64,000 nt of DNA from assembly GCA_029339505.1 (NCBI GenBank), contig JAQISU010000210.1:12103501-12167500 (forward strand), read 5' to 3'. The notes under the pieces were generated by a model that did not search any database, was not told where the DNA came from, and worked only from the letters and a program-made list of their open reading frames with translations. Source of the DNA: Unio delphinus (lineage: Eukaryota; Mollusca; Bivalvia; Unionida; Unionidae). Of the stretch, positions 1-11,400 are shown one piece after another (within the stretch, counting starts at the first letter, position 1; each line of letters begins with the position of its first letter). Made by a program: the position numbers and the translations under genes.

Positions 1-857
<857 letters not shown>

Positions 858-2543
858 AAGTAAAAACGATCCTGTGTCAGTGTGGTTATTTTAGAGTTTT
901 GAAGACGAGGAGGGTAAATTCGATCAATTTGTAAAACCCAATGGCGAATTATATCGTACTGCAGCCCTCCACAATGAGATGAAAAAACTAACTGAGGTAT
1001 ATATATGTAAATCGTAAAGACGCTTTCTTATCCGATGGAACCCAATTACGTAGAATTGTTACTTGTAACGACGGAGAAAATCCTCAATATACGTACTAAA
1101 GGTCGTTTATGCTGGCTTATGCTTCTATTAATTTACTTTCGATGATAAATGGATTTCATGACACCGCAGTTAGAGTCTCCACTGATTCATTTTATATAGT
1201 CGTGAAATATAAAGAAGCAGTGACTGAATTCACTAATTCAGACGATAGTTGGGGATCATGGAGAATCAAAAAGGAAATACTGCGTGGTTAATCAAAATCA
1301 GCAGATGTTACAATTGAAAACAATTACTTGAAAAATAATCATATATCAGAACTATCTAATGCACCGTCGTGTTCCGATCCAATATGTAGATATAAAACCA
1401 GTTGCTTAAACGGCTGTGGTGGGTCAGGGAAGACGACTCGTGCGATTGAATATTTCGAAGAAAATCAAACATGACTGCTAACACCAACACACAGACTTGC
1501 AAGAGAGATGAAACAACGATGAATTAATGCTTGCACTTATCACAGTTTTTCTCGATGGAAAGGTGATGACTGGACTCATGATCGAATGGGCGAGAAATAT
1601 CTTCCTGAAATCCTCATTTTGGATGAGATATGTCGTTAGATGTATTACAAAGTTTTCTCGATTGGTTATTGCTAGCGAATACAAAAGTGATAATATGTAG
1701 CGATCATGGTCAACCACCACCATTTGTCGGTTATCCCCACATGATTGGCTGAAGAATTTTGTTGACTATTATGAAGAAATTAATACCGATCATAGATCAC
1801 TTGATAAACAATTACGCGAGTTTAAGAAACTAATCAGATTGCAACCGGATATAATCCAATGTGAAATAGCGCGTAAAAAAATTTCAGAAACCCCATTAAA
1901 TGATTTTTGGGAAGCGTGGAGACCAAACGATTTGATAATGGCAAGTAGAAAGATAGTCAGAGATACACTTCCGATGAAGTTATTTAACACACACAAAGAA
2001 ACATTTGCAAAACTTCTAGTGCCATTATGTTATAGACCAAAGGATACACGAAGACAAACTATTCCAGGCTTGACAGAGAAGCAGACTCTAGTGTTAAATA
2101 ATATTGTGTTGGTTTGATATCAGTGTTGTCGAAGATGCATTGCGTGCTGATAAACCCCCATGGAAACTAGGATACGCAGCGATGATACATTATACGCAGG
2201 GGTTGACTATATCCGATACAATTCTTTGGATCATAGATAATCGCATCGAGTTGTCGAATTACTTTTTCTTGCGGTGTCCAGAGTACGAAGAATAAATCAA
2301 CTTCGAAGATTTGTTTCAGATTATAATGACATATAATGAAATTTGACATTGATGCCGAGTTTATAATCACACTGAAACAACAACAGAATAATCACTGCGC
2401 GAGTTGTAATTATATAATGGGTTGGTGTTTGTCGGATAAAGACCCTTGAGAATTTACGGTAGACAGAACAAATAGCCAAACCAGAGATAATGTGATGCTG
2501 ACTTGTCTTGAGTGCAACAGACACAGAGGTGCTAGTTAAGACC
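858..2543 (+). pseudogene. Polymerase-helicase pseudogene of copy A (broken)
   Basis: This corresponds to the copy C protein from about residue 300 to its end. About 790 bp of the polymerase region are missing: the sequence jumps near 997-1008 from the segment before motif A to the segment before motif C. A motif C equivalent (S-T-D-S-F-Y) is visible near 1180. A helicase P-loop equivalent (GCGGSGKTT) is visible near 1413, and a relic of the C-terminal Cys-x2-Cys / TVDR / CLECN module at 2395-2535. Many in-frame stops and frameshifts break it; open pieces are 1109-1291, 1839-2117 and 2104-2295. It is non-functional. Confidence 0.85.
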
Positions 2544-3485
2544 ACTCGGCGGTAATGGAGTATCCTCGGGTATCACTTGTAGTTGTTCCTTAGAAAATCT
2601 TCGCTGAGGAGCAGTTGAATCCAACCTATAGACTTGCGGTCTACCCGTGGATCGTGTTATGCTAGATATTTTATGTGCAGTGACACTCCAATTAGAATCA
2701 GTAGCTTTTTTTTGGTGCCACCTTCAAGCTCTCCTGGTTCATATAAATATCTAACAGTGACATTGCCGAGTATTGGTTGTTTTGAAAAATCATTTTGCGG
2801 TCTTACAGGTATATTCTTTGTTTTAATCGCGTTGTTAGGTTCATATTAATTGTTCGAGTAATCTCATTATTCAGCGAGGTAATTACGCCTGGTAATCTCT
2901 TGACCCAATCACGAAATCGTTTATCCTGAATAAATTCCTTCGCGTATTGATATCCAAATAACCGCTCATCAAGTGTCCGATTAAATCGTTCAACAATTGC
3001 CTGATCGCGATGTAATGCAGTATGTCCTCGTCTGATGGTGACATTATGATGCTTCATTGTTGATAACACTGTACCCTGAAATTCCTTGCCAGGATCAACT
3101 TGTATTAGATTCGGCGAATGCTGAGGACCCTTTCGATAAATCCTTTCAAACGCACAAGCTACTTCAGCTGATGATTTTGTTTTTAGAAGTTTTGCTTGTT
3201 TGTATCTACTCGCAACATCAACTACGGTTATTGCGTACTTGTAAACACCATCATGCGGCAGAAATAATATATCAGCCTGATGAACTTCATTAACGACGCT
3301 GACATCAAAATGCGAGAAGTTAATTTGTTTAGGCGGTGGTAGATAAATTTGCCATATCGCCTGTTTGGATAACCAATCCGCTGCTGTAGTGTTTTTCACC
3401 TTTGCGGCGCTAGCGAATTTATTGATTCCTGATTTACCCCTCCAGTATCCTCTTGGAGAATAATAAATACATTGCGTGTTGTATT
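2537..3485 (-). pseudogene. Retroviral-type integrase pseudogene of copy A
   Basis: On the minus strand this matches the integrases of copies B and C from the N-terminal start region (near 3485) to the tail-to-tail junction with the polymerase remnant. The longest open part is 2803-3399 and includes the core: VHQADILF near 3285, QVDPGKEFQG near 3090 and IVERFNRTL near 2985. These are the positions of the DDE-type acidic residues. The C-terminal quarter and the N-terminus are frameshifted. Loss of the open frame indicates a dead gene. Confidence 0.85.
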
Positions 3486-3486
3486 A

Positions 3487-4010
3487 ATTACCAGCACCCA
3501 ACACCAATTTACTTTTCATCGCCGATTTTATCAACTATGAAGCCATTATTTCTTTGAAGGATTTATCAGTGATAGAATTCAACGCATGAATTCATTTTAC
3601 ATCTGCGATATGTCTGTGTTGCAGATTGCTGCTTTTATAAGCAACATCATGAGCATGACACGCCATATCAATAGCGTTTATTTGGTTTTCACTGGTTCGG
3701 GGTTGGTTTTGATCATCGAGTCTGATATCGAGTCTGGTCCCGGGTCCACAATAACTATACCATGAAAGGTGTTTTTCTCCTGGATATTTTGCCCATGGCG
3801 TTCCTGGGAGTTTTACTAATTTAACTGCAATATCACCTCCTCGTTTTTTTTTTTAAAAAATCTCCAGATTTCATAGAAACAAATCTAAATTTTTTGATAC
3901 CACATTCTACACACTTAACAGAAAGTGCTGATCAGTTATTTTTAGTTATAATCGTCGTCAAGTCGTTTTTGTTAGTACGCTTCTAACATTTCAGACACTA
4001 TATATCCATA
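3487..4010 (-). pseudogene. Zinc-ribbon / PLA2 relic of copy A
   Basis: The minus strand is similar to the zinc-ribbon gene (start near 4010) and the PLA2 segment of copies B and C, but both are damaged. The zinc-ribbon cysteine pairs are partly replaced and the PLA2 calcium loop region near 3730-3770 is altered. The homopolymer that joins the two frames is 11 nt here instead of 9, so the frame relationship seen in B and C is not kept. It is useful only as an outgroup. Confidence 0.7.
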
Positions 4011-4026
4011 ATTTATTCATAATAAC

Positions 4027-4690
4027 ATGAATGTAATTGATTTTTCGGCGACAAAAACACGTGAAGTAGTTAAGCATCATGCAGCGCTACCAAATTCTAT
4101 TCGCATGATTATAATCGGACCATCTGGAAGTGGCAAGACACATCCGCTACTTAATTTGATAACGAGATGGATGAAATTTGACAAGTTGTATTTAGTAGCC
4201 CCGAGTGTAGACGATCAGCGATATTACGAGGTGCTAAAGGATATTAACGAGAAATTAAAATCGGAAATCGATGAGGATATTATTGAGTTTATAACCGATA
4301 TCAAGGAAGCACCGAGGATTGATGTTATTGATGGAAGTATTAACAATTTAGTCGTATATGATGATGTTATGTTAGACAATGAAAATAATCCCGCTGGGAT
4401 ATCTTCCAGAGGTAGGCATAAAAATACCGATGTGATATATGTCACTCAACGATACACTCAAATACCAAAAATGATCAGAGATAACTGCAATATTCTTGCT
4501 GTATTTAATGGAGTTGACACACATACGCTACGAAAATATTTGGCAAACTTGGTGCGGCGGTGATATTGATTATAATCTCTTTAGAAATTTCTTTAGTCAC
4601 GCTCAGTCAATTCCACATGGATTTGTAACGATAAATTTGCACGACCCGAGATCAAGCTGTCGTATCGGACTTGGTCAAATATTCGGTTGA
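4027..4690 (+). pseudogene. Packaging ATPase of copy A (FtsK/HerA, A32-like), frameshifted
   Basis: P-loop ATPase of the type that pumps DNA into capsids of Polintons, adintoviruses and large DNA viruses. The start at 4027 matches the conserved N-terminus (M-x-x-I-D-[FY]-S-A-T) of the B and C copies. Walker A GPSGSGKT lies at residues 31-38 and a Walker B-like NLVVYDD near residue 115. One extra A in the run near 4533 shifts the frame. The last 50 or so codons are read in the frame of 4496-4690, ending in the conserved D-P-R-x5-I-G-L region. Apart from this indel it is well preserved, so the defect may be recent or an assembly error. Confidence 0.85.
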
Positions 4691-4712
4691 AACAATTCGT
4701 CTCCGCAGCGAC

Positions 4713-5769
4713 ATCAGCGTCGGGTCTGTAGCGTAAAATCCTAAAGGATTTCTCTTTTTTTGTCTGCCTGAATTGGTTTCGGTTTACTTGAAATAATTTC
4801 GGTTTGTTTGAAATAGTTTCGCTTTGCTTGAAACTTGAAATAGTTTCGGTCTGTCCACCAACTTTGCTGCTGTAGGCTTCTAGTATATGACAACTGATTG
4901 TAGACCTAGAGTGTACTCCTAAATTAATATCGTTCTAGTTTTGTCCGTCGCAAGCATCACACTCCTTAAATTGCCCTAATGTGTTCTGTCCTAAAAGCAC
5001 GTGCCTTTGAAGATTGTTTGTCTTTGCTATTTTTCCCCTACTAATTAATGCCGTTATTAAATGAAACTGACATAGTTACATTTTAAGGTATAGAGCTGAT
5101 TCATTTTTCTTTATGTGGCGTGTTTGAAAATAAACAAGTCTAATTGATATTCGAATATAGGCTATTGATGGAAAATCTTTTCTATGAATTGATTCAAAAG
5201 GATTCTGGACAAATGCCATTGGCACTTCAGCTCATTCAGTGCTATTGGTGCATCAATGAATTCTGTACATAAATACTCGTCACACCAAAGATAACAGCTG
5301 TTCTATAATTACCGACTAAGCATGTAGTAACTGTGGGCTCAGAGTGGTAAGTAAAAATAGTTTATACTCTTAAACTTGCTGAGCTAGCATAATGAGCTGA
5401 GTGCCTCTATCGGACACGCCTTGTCGCTCCTAGTAAACATTAAAATAATTTAATACTCTCTATATATGAATGTACTCTACGGATACGTTTCTCTATCTAT
5501 CACTGTATATATAGCTTCGTATATGGTATGACGGTACCATTTGTAAAACACTAATTATGTATGGCTATTTTTGGTTGGATTCAGACGGCACTTTGGGCAA
5601 TATAGTGACTGTTTGTAGTCTGAACACAACAGTGGCAATGGTTCCATTGGTCAAAATAATGAATATTGGTACTTAAGGCACACTTGTGGATATTGGTATT
5701 TTGAACACAATAGCTGCCATTAGTACCCTGATTTGTACCTGTGTGTGATTTTGATTTATTGTGTAGCTT
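4713..5769. other. Spacer between copies A and B; no gene seen
   Basis: There are four short imperfect repeats of GAAATAGTTTCGGTTTG at about 4775-4855. Short related phrases (ATATTGGTA, GAACACAA, GCCATT) recur at 5590-5740. The last 30 bases (about 5738-5769) resemble the tail of the tRNA-derived SINE found near 56.45-56.49 kb. They represent the far side of the SINE interrupted by copy B. No coding region is supported. Confidence 0.6.
5765..5769. repeat. Left target-site duplication of copy B (AGCTT)
   Basis: AGCTT immediately precedes the element terminus AGCAGCAGAG and is repeated at 20604-20608 directly after CTCTGCTGCT. Removing the element plus one AGCTT gives GTAGCTTTAACAAT across the junction. 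That matches an uninterrupted SINE copy at 56473-56486. Confidence 0.85.
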
Positions 5770-6072
5770 AGCAGCAGAGGGGGTGAATCCTACAACGTTT
5801 TCAGACAAAATTTTGATTGAAATCCTAAAACGAGCCTTCCTACGATCTCATTTTAACCCAAAAAAATGTCTCAGGGGCAAACCCTACAACGTTTTCAGAC
5901 AAAAAATTGATTGAAATCTTAATGAGCTTTCCCTACGAAATCTCATTTTAACTAAAAAAATGAAAACGGAGATTTTACGATTTTTTAATCAATTTTGCTC
6001 GCAACTTGTTGTCATCCACCCTCTCTGCTGCTGGAACTTTCAGTTCTGGTTAACAAAAATAAGAAATGATTT
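5770..6072 (+). repeat. Left terminal inverted repeat of copy B
   Basis: It matches the reverse complement of 20299-20603 with about one mismatch in the outer 100 bases (CAGACAAAAT against CAAACAAAAT). It begins AGCAGCAGAGGGGGTGAATCC. Inside are two direct repeats of about 90 bp, each starting CCTACAACGTTTTCAGACAAAA (near 5788 and 5879). A second, inverted copy of the terminal motif (CCACCCTCTCTGCTGCT) ends at 6032, so the TIR contains its own small inverted structure. The inner edge runs to the ATPase stop region. Confidence 0.9.
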
Positions 6073-6718
6073 TAACCGAATATTTGATCAAGTCCGATAC
6101 GATATCGTGTCCGAGGATCATGCAAATTTATTGTTGCGAATCCGTGCGGAGTCGACTGAGCATGACTAAAGAAATCTCGAAATTGATTGAAGTCCATATC
6201 AGAACACCATGTCTGCCAAATATTTCTAAGAGTACGAGTATCAACTCCGTTGAATACAGACAATAAATTGCAGTTATCTCTGATGACTTTTGGAACCTGA
6301 GTGTAGCGTTGAGTGAAGTGTTTTTGTGACGCCCACGGGAAAATATTCTAGCAGGATTCTTTTGTTTATCCAGCATTATATCGTCGTATACGACTAAATT
6401 GTTAATATCTCCATCAATATCATCAATACTCGGTGCTTCATCGATATCGGTTATAAAATCAATGGCGTTCTCACCCTTAATTTCTGATGCATTCTCGTTA
6501 AAATCCTTTAACACTTCATAACATCGTTGATCATCTACGCTAGGGGCAATTAAATACAACTTATCCCACTTCATCCATCTCATTATTAAATTGAGTAACA
6601 ATTGCGTTTTACCGGATCCAGATGGCCCGATTATAATCATCCGGATAGAGTTTGGTAGCGCTGCATGATGATTAATTGGTTCTCTTGTTTTAGTCGCTGA
6701 AAAATCAATTATATCCAT
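6072..6718 (-). pseudogene. Packaging ATPase of copy B (A32-like), frameshifted by a small deletion
   Basis: Genome-packaging P-loop ATPase. Starting at 6718 (conserved M-D-I-I-D-F) rather than the upstream ATG at 6730 matches copies A and C. Walker A GPSGSGKT is at residues 31-38; NLVVYDDIM near residue 117 is the Walker B strand. Compared with A and C, about 13 nt are missing near 6312-6330, after R-G-R-H-K-N-T. The upstream part then runs into an unrelated frame (to 6128), while the conserved C-terminus continues in another frame at 6072-6263. The start codon is only 17 bp from the divergent zinc-ribbon start. The gene is broken as assembled. Confidence 0.88.
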
Positions 6719-6735
6719 ATTTCTATACATAAATT

Positions 6736-7059
6736 ATGGATCTATATTGTGTGAAGTGTAAAACGCGTACTGGCACAGATGATGTGACGACGGTTACAAC
6801 TAAAAATAACCGATCAGCGCTTTCTGGTAAATGCGTGCAATGTGGTACAAAGAAATTTAGATTTGTGTCTATGAGATCTGATTTAAAAAAAAACGAGGAG
6901 GTGATATCGCAGCCAAATTGGCAAAGCTCCCTGGAACCCCATGGGCAAAGTACCCCGGAGAAAAGCACCTCCCAGGATATAGCTACTGTGGACCGGGAAC
7001 CAGACTTGATATCAGACTCAATAATCAAAATCAACCCAACCCCGGTGAAGAACCAATAA
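6736..7059 (+). CDS. Zinc-ribbon protein (DUF5679-like), first half of a zinc-ribbon/PLA2 module
   Basis: The first 45 residues hold two CxxC knuckles (C-V-K-C near residue 5 and C-V-Q-C near residue 34) flanking T-K-N-N-R-S-A-L-S-G. This is the pattern of small zinc-ribbon proteins of the DUF5679 kind. The frame then crosses a run of nine A and continues to 7059 with low-complexity sequence that looks like an out-of-frame reading of the PLA2 segment. The conserved PLA2 frame overlaps it in -1. At 6888-6894 the zero frame reads A AAA AAC, the canonical eukaryotic and viral -1 slippery heptamer. Function of the ribbon: probably nucleic-acid or protein binding; not established. Confidence 0.75.
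   Translation: MDLYCVKCKTRTGTDDVTTVTTKNNRSALSGKCVQCGTKKFRFVSMRSDLKKNEEVISQPNWQSSLEPHGQSTPEKSTSQDIATVDREPDLISDSIIKINPTPVKNQ
6888..6894 (+). promoter_or_regulatory. Candidate -1 ribosomal frameshift site A AAA AAC
   Basis: In the zinc-ribbon reading frame the codons are TTA AAA AAA AAC GAG. Slipping one base back on A AAA AAC puts ribosomes into the PLA2 frame (AAA CGA GGA GGT). The same heptamer with the same frame relationship is present in copy C at 51690-51696, although the linker before it differs by 12 nt. Slippage of RNA polymerase on the nine-A run is an alternative. No downstream pseudoknot was established. Confidence 0.55.
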
Positions 7060-7253
7060 ACGCCATTGATAAGGCCTGTCACCTTCATGATGTTGCTTAT
7101 AAAAGCAGCAATCTGCAACACAGGCATCTCGCGGATGTGAAATTAATTCATGCGTTAAATGCTATTCCTGATAAATCCTTCAAAGAAAAATTGGCTTCAT
7201 TTTTAATAAAATCGGCTATGAAAAGTAAATTGATGTTAGGTGCCGGTAATTAA
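6892..7253 (+). CDS. Parvovirus-VP1-type phospholipase A2 domain, no start codon of its own
   Basis: Secreted-type PLA2 signature. A calcium-loop motif Y-C-G-P-G-T is encoded near 6987-7003. The catalytic helix D-K-A-C-H-L-H-D-V-A-Y follows near 7066-7098, with the His-Asp pair. In parvovirus VP1 this fold opens the endosomal membrane during entry, and PLA2 domains are also known in some adintovirus-like elements; a similar role here is inferred. The frame is open from the A-run at about 6886 to the stop at 7251-7253. Its first ATG is at about residue 109, after all catalytic motifs, so it cannot begin at its own ATG. It is probably made as a -1 fusion with the upstream zinc ribbon. It ends 4 bp before the integrase ATG. 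Confidence 0.8.
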
Positions 7254-7257
7254 TAAT

Positions 7258-8202
7258 ATGGAATCAATTTATTATTCTCCGAGGGGATACTGGAGGGGTA
7301 ACGCTGCAATCAATAAACTCGCTAGCGCTGCAAAAGTGAAAAAAACCACTGCGGCTAATTGGTTATCCAAACAGGCACTATGGCAAATTTATCTACCACC
7401 GCCTAAACAAATTCAATTCTCGCATTTTGATGTGACCGCTCCTAATGAAGTTCATCAGTCTGATATATTATTTCTGCCACATGATCGTGGTTACAAATAC
7501 GCGCTAACCGTAGTTGATATTTCAAGTCGATACAAAGAAGCAGAACCCTTAAAAGCAAAATCAGCCACTGAAGTCGCTTCTGCATTTGAAAGGATTTATC
7601 GACGAGGTCCTCTGCTTTGGCCAAATCTATTGCAGGTTGATCCTGGCAAGGAATTTCAGGGTGCAGTGTTATCTACAATGAAACATCATAATGTCACCAT
7701 ACGACGAGGGCATACTGCGCTACATCGCGATCAGGCCATTGTAGAACGATTTAATCGGACGATTGCTGAGCGGTTATTTGGATATCAATACGCAAAAGAA
7801 TTCATTCAAGAAAAGCGATCCCGTGAATGGGTTAAAAGATTACCATCTGTGATTACTGCACTGAATAACGAGATTACTAGAACAATCAACATGAAACCTA
7901 TCAACGCGATTAAAAAGAAGTCAATACCCGTACAACCACAAAAAGATTTCAAAGAACCAATTTTTGGTAGTAGTGTCATTGTGAGGTACTTATACGAACC
8001 AGGAGAGCTTGAAGGGGGTAGAAAAAGGGCTACTGATCCTATTTGGAGCGTCACTACGCATAAGATAACTAGTATAACACGATCAACTGGTAGACCTCCA
8101 GTCTATAAACTGGATTCAACTGCCCCTCAGCGGGGTTTTACTCGACAACAACTACAAGTGATTCCCGAGGATACTCAATTGCCACCGCATGGTTTTAACT
8201 AG
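7258..8202 (+). CDS. Retroviral-type DDE integrase (Polinton class)
   Basis: Inserts linear element DNA into the host chromosome and makes the 5-bp target duplications. Starting at ATG 7258 gives 314 aa. An N-terminal helix-turn-helix-like part (residues 1-45) precedes the catalytic core, with H-Q-S-D at about 66-69, V-D-P-G-K-E-F-Q-G at about 127-135 and V-E-R-F-N-R at about 162-167. D69, D128 and E163 are the likely catalytic triad. The C-terminal part (about 235-310) is a small beta-rich domain ending near Q-L-P-P-H, like the SH3/chromo-like tail of such enzymes. The gene is intact and overlaps the 3' end of the polymerase-HNH gene tail to tail by 8 bp. Confidence 0.93.
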   Translation: MESIYYSPRGYWRGNAAINKLASAAKVKKTTAANWLSKQALWQIYLPPPKQIQFSHFDVTAPNEVHQSDILFLPHDRGYKYALTVVDISSRYKEAEPLKAKSATEVASAFERIYRRGPLLWPNLLQVDPGKEFQGAVLSTMKHHNVTIRRGHTALHRDQAIVERFNRTIAERLFGYQYAKEFIQEKRSREWVKRLPSVITALNNEITRTINMKPINAIKKKSIPVQPQKDFKEPIFGSSVIVRYLYEPGELEGGRKRATDPIWSVTTHKITSITRSTGRPPVYKLDSTAPQRGFTRQQLQVIPEDTQLPPHGFN

Positions 8203-8430
8203 CACCGTTGCGTCTATTGCACTCAAGACAAGTCAACATCACATTATTTCTGACATGACCGAGATTGTTATTTTTTCTGTCTACGGTGAATTGGCGAGGA
8301 TCCTTATCCGAATACTGCCAACGCATTATACAATTGCAACTCGCGCAGTGATTATTCTGTTGTTTCTTCAAAGTGATTATTAATTTAGCATCAATATCAA
8401 ATTCTCGTTGTTTTTTTTGTCCTGTTGTTT
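8195..8430 (-). pseudogene. Out-of-frame HNH-like C-terminal module of the copy B polymerase
   Basis: On the minus strand this codes for the same Cys-x2-Cys ... T-V-D-R ... N-V-M-L-T-C-x2-C-N module that ends the copy C protein, but it is disconnected. Copy C has seven A in GATAAAAAAACTC where copy B has six (near 8432-8437), so the copy B protein leaves the frame and stops at 8380. The module itself is open. The shift is a one-base homopolymer difference and may be an assembly error. Confidence 0.8.
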
Positions 8431-11400
8431 GTAACCGGAGAGTTTTTTATCAATAATTTTAACATCAATATCATCCATTGTTGTGTCATTATCATCGAAA
8501 ACAACTCTTCGAAGTTGATTTATTTTTCGTACTCTGGATACTGCGAGATAGACTAAATTCGACCATTCGATGTGATTATCCACCATCCAAACAATTGTAT
8601 TCGATATAGTCAATCCCTGTGAAGAGTGTATTGTTGCTGCGTATCCTAGCGTCCACGGGGATTTATTAGCACGCAATGCATCTTCAACGACATTGATATC
8701 AACCAGCACAATATCATTTAATACGAGAATTTGTTTTTCACTCTGTCCTGGAATATCAACTTCAATATTCTGTTTTCGTGTATCCGATGGCCTATAACAA
8801 AGGGGTACTGGAAGCGTTGCAAATTTTTCTTTATGCAATTCAAATAACTTCATCTGAAGTGTATCCCTGACTATTTTTCTACTTGCAATGATCAAATCGT
8901 TTGGTCTCCATGTTTCCCAGAAATCATTCATTGGAGTTTCTGAAATCACTTCACGCGCTATTTCGCATTGGATTCTATCCGGTTGTAATCTAATTAGCGC
9001 TTTGAACTCGCGTAATCGTTCATCAAGTGATCTATAATCAGTGGTGATTTCTTCATAGTAGTCTACAAAACCCTTTAGCCATTCATGTGGAGATGCACCG
9101 ACAAATGGTGGTGGTTGGCCGTGATCCCCGCACATAACGACTTTTGTGTTTTTGTTTAACAACCACTCAAGAAATGTTTTTAATACATCTAATGACACTG
9201 TGCATATTTCATCCCAAATTATGATTTCAGGAATGAATTTATCACCCATACGCTCAGGAGTCCATTTGTCACCTTTCCATCGAAAAAAACTGTGACAAGT
9301 GCAAGCATTTACCCCTCGTTGTATCATCTCTCTGGCGAGTCTGTGAGTCGGTGTTAGCACAATCATGTTAGAAACGCTAGCGTTTCCACGACGAAATAAT
9401 TCAATTGCACGAGTTGTCTTTCCTGACCCACCACAACCGTTTAAATAAACTGTCTTATATCTACATACTGGATCAGATACCGGTGGTGCATTAGAAAATT
9501 CTGATTGAATTTCAATACGGTTACAACAAAGATATTTATCATCCATGGCAACGTCTGCGGATTCACAATACTCATGTAGCATCTCTTTTTTAAATCGCCA
9601 ACGCCCCCAATTTTCTTCGGGATCTGTGAATGCCGCTACAGCTGATTTGTACTTATTGTGTATATACATCGAATCAGTGGCCACTCTAACCGCGGTATTA
9701 GGAAATCTATTTATCATCGAAAATAGATTAATAGAAGCATAGGCTAGCATTGAACTTCTCAAATGTGTGTACTGGGAATTATATCCATCACAGTAGGTAA
9801 CAACCGTACCTAATTTCTCACCATTGGATAGAAAAGCATCCTTACGGGATACAAGTTTTCCCTGTTTCATTAAATCCGCTACAATAAAATCGTATTCAGC
9901 GACATCTATGATCAACCGCGAAGAGTATTTTGCGTTGTCGTATCGTCCACCCTGGGTAAATTTACCGATTATTCTTCTTCCGAGATCTTTTGCTTGTTCT
10001 TTTTTAATTTCAAATAACTTCTTAGACCAATTTATGATTTCTTCTTCACTGAAATCTGGAAATTGTTTTCGTAGTTCATTGATTATTCTATCTAGATCGG
10101 GTTGTGGTAGCCAAACTTCTTTCTGAGCTCGATAGCATATAATAGCCTCGGAAACAATCAACGATATTAGCATACCACAATCAATCATATATCTCAATAG
10201 CACTATTGGCATCCAGTGTTTTTCAGATAGGTGTCTACCGAGCCAAACATAACTACACGGATGTAACCCTGTAGCTAATTCAAATGATATCACACGAGCG
10301 AATCCGGTTAAATCAAAATCAGGCAATGGTCCATTAATCGCAACACGAGTCATTTCATGCGTGGGGTGTCCAAATCGTTTGAAGTACTCAGCGCATTCCC
10401 CATACCCGAGAAAACTTCCGGGATAACACGCGGATATATCAATTGAAATCATACCATCACGTGAGTATTTCGTATTCCACAGTCCTCCATGACCAAATTC
10501 GACGCAACTCAATTTAACATCCTCGAGAAAATCATTTCGTGTTGGACGCCATGAGTTTTTTTCTCTTGCGAAGTGAGCTACCACTGATGGAATAGTAAAA
10601 CTATCCGTGAGTAGTTTTTCATGGGAATTCTGCGGTGAAAAATCACTAGCGATTTTTCTCATTCTGTTATCTAATTCTTCAATGCGATATAATTCACCAT
10701 TTGGTTTTACAAATTGATCGAATTCTTCATCACTTCTAAGTAACCACACTGACACAGGATCATCCTTACACAACGCATGAATAGCATCGAATAATTTCTC
10801 TTCATAGAAAACATCCCCGACGAACTCCTTAGGGATATATTTCACGGTTCGTTCTCGTGGAAATATTGTTACCGCAGGTGTCCACGCGTGTTTGTTATGA
10901 TCAATAATCTGTATTGGCGCTCCATTTTTGTTATATTTCGGTTCGTATAAAACCTCTCCGGTTATCGTCATAACGGTTATTGGAAATCTTAATGATGTTT
11001 CTAATTTAGCTATATCAGAAATCTTTGCACCATGCTGTTTCACTGTCAGTTCCCATTCGGTTATTTTCCTACGTCGCAGATCAGTTAGTTTATTTCCTCG
11101 GGATGCATTTGTGAAGTGTTCTATTATTCGTTCTGCTACACAATTAAGCCCTGACGAATATTTCATAGGAGCTAGTTTTGTGATATCGGGTTTATCATTT
11201 AACGGATATATCCCATAAACCATTGCTGTTACGGGATAAGATCTTTCATAGTATGGTTTGTCAATGCCGGTTAGAATCCCTGGTTTGGAATCTCTACTCA
11301 CAATGACAGCTTTTTTATTCTTGAGGATTGGTTCAAATTTATCCTTAATAATCCATTTGCCATCGACTTCGATAATGAATTTGATTCGGAAAAAATGTCT

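Larger units (their letters stand above)
858..4712 (+). mobile_element. Copy A: degenerate half of a Polinton/adintovirus-like element
   Basis: It keeps only the replication/integration half of the family: polymerase-helicase (+), integrase (-), PLA2/zinc-ribbon (-) and packaging ATPase (+), in the order and orientation of copy C. The left edge starts inside the polymerase gene at about codon 300 of the copy C protein. The right edge fades just after the ATPase stop, so neither terminal repeat is visible. All genes carry stops or frameshifts. It is the oldest and most decayed of the three copies. Boundaries are judged by where similarity to copy C stops. Confidence 0.85.

Noticed and set aside
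5764..5769. 6-bp target duplication TAGCTT for copy B
   Set aside because: It would make the two element ends unequal by one base and does not fit copy C; the empty SINE site and both copies agree on 5 bp.
8430..8440. Programmed frameshift joining the copy B helicase to its HNH tail
   Set aside because: The site (GAT AAA AAA CTC) is not a good slippery heptamer, and copy C is in frame with one more A; a simple indel explains it better.
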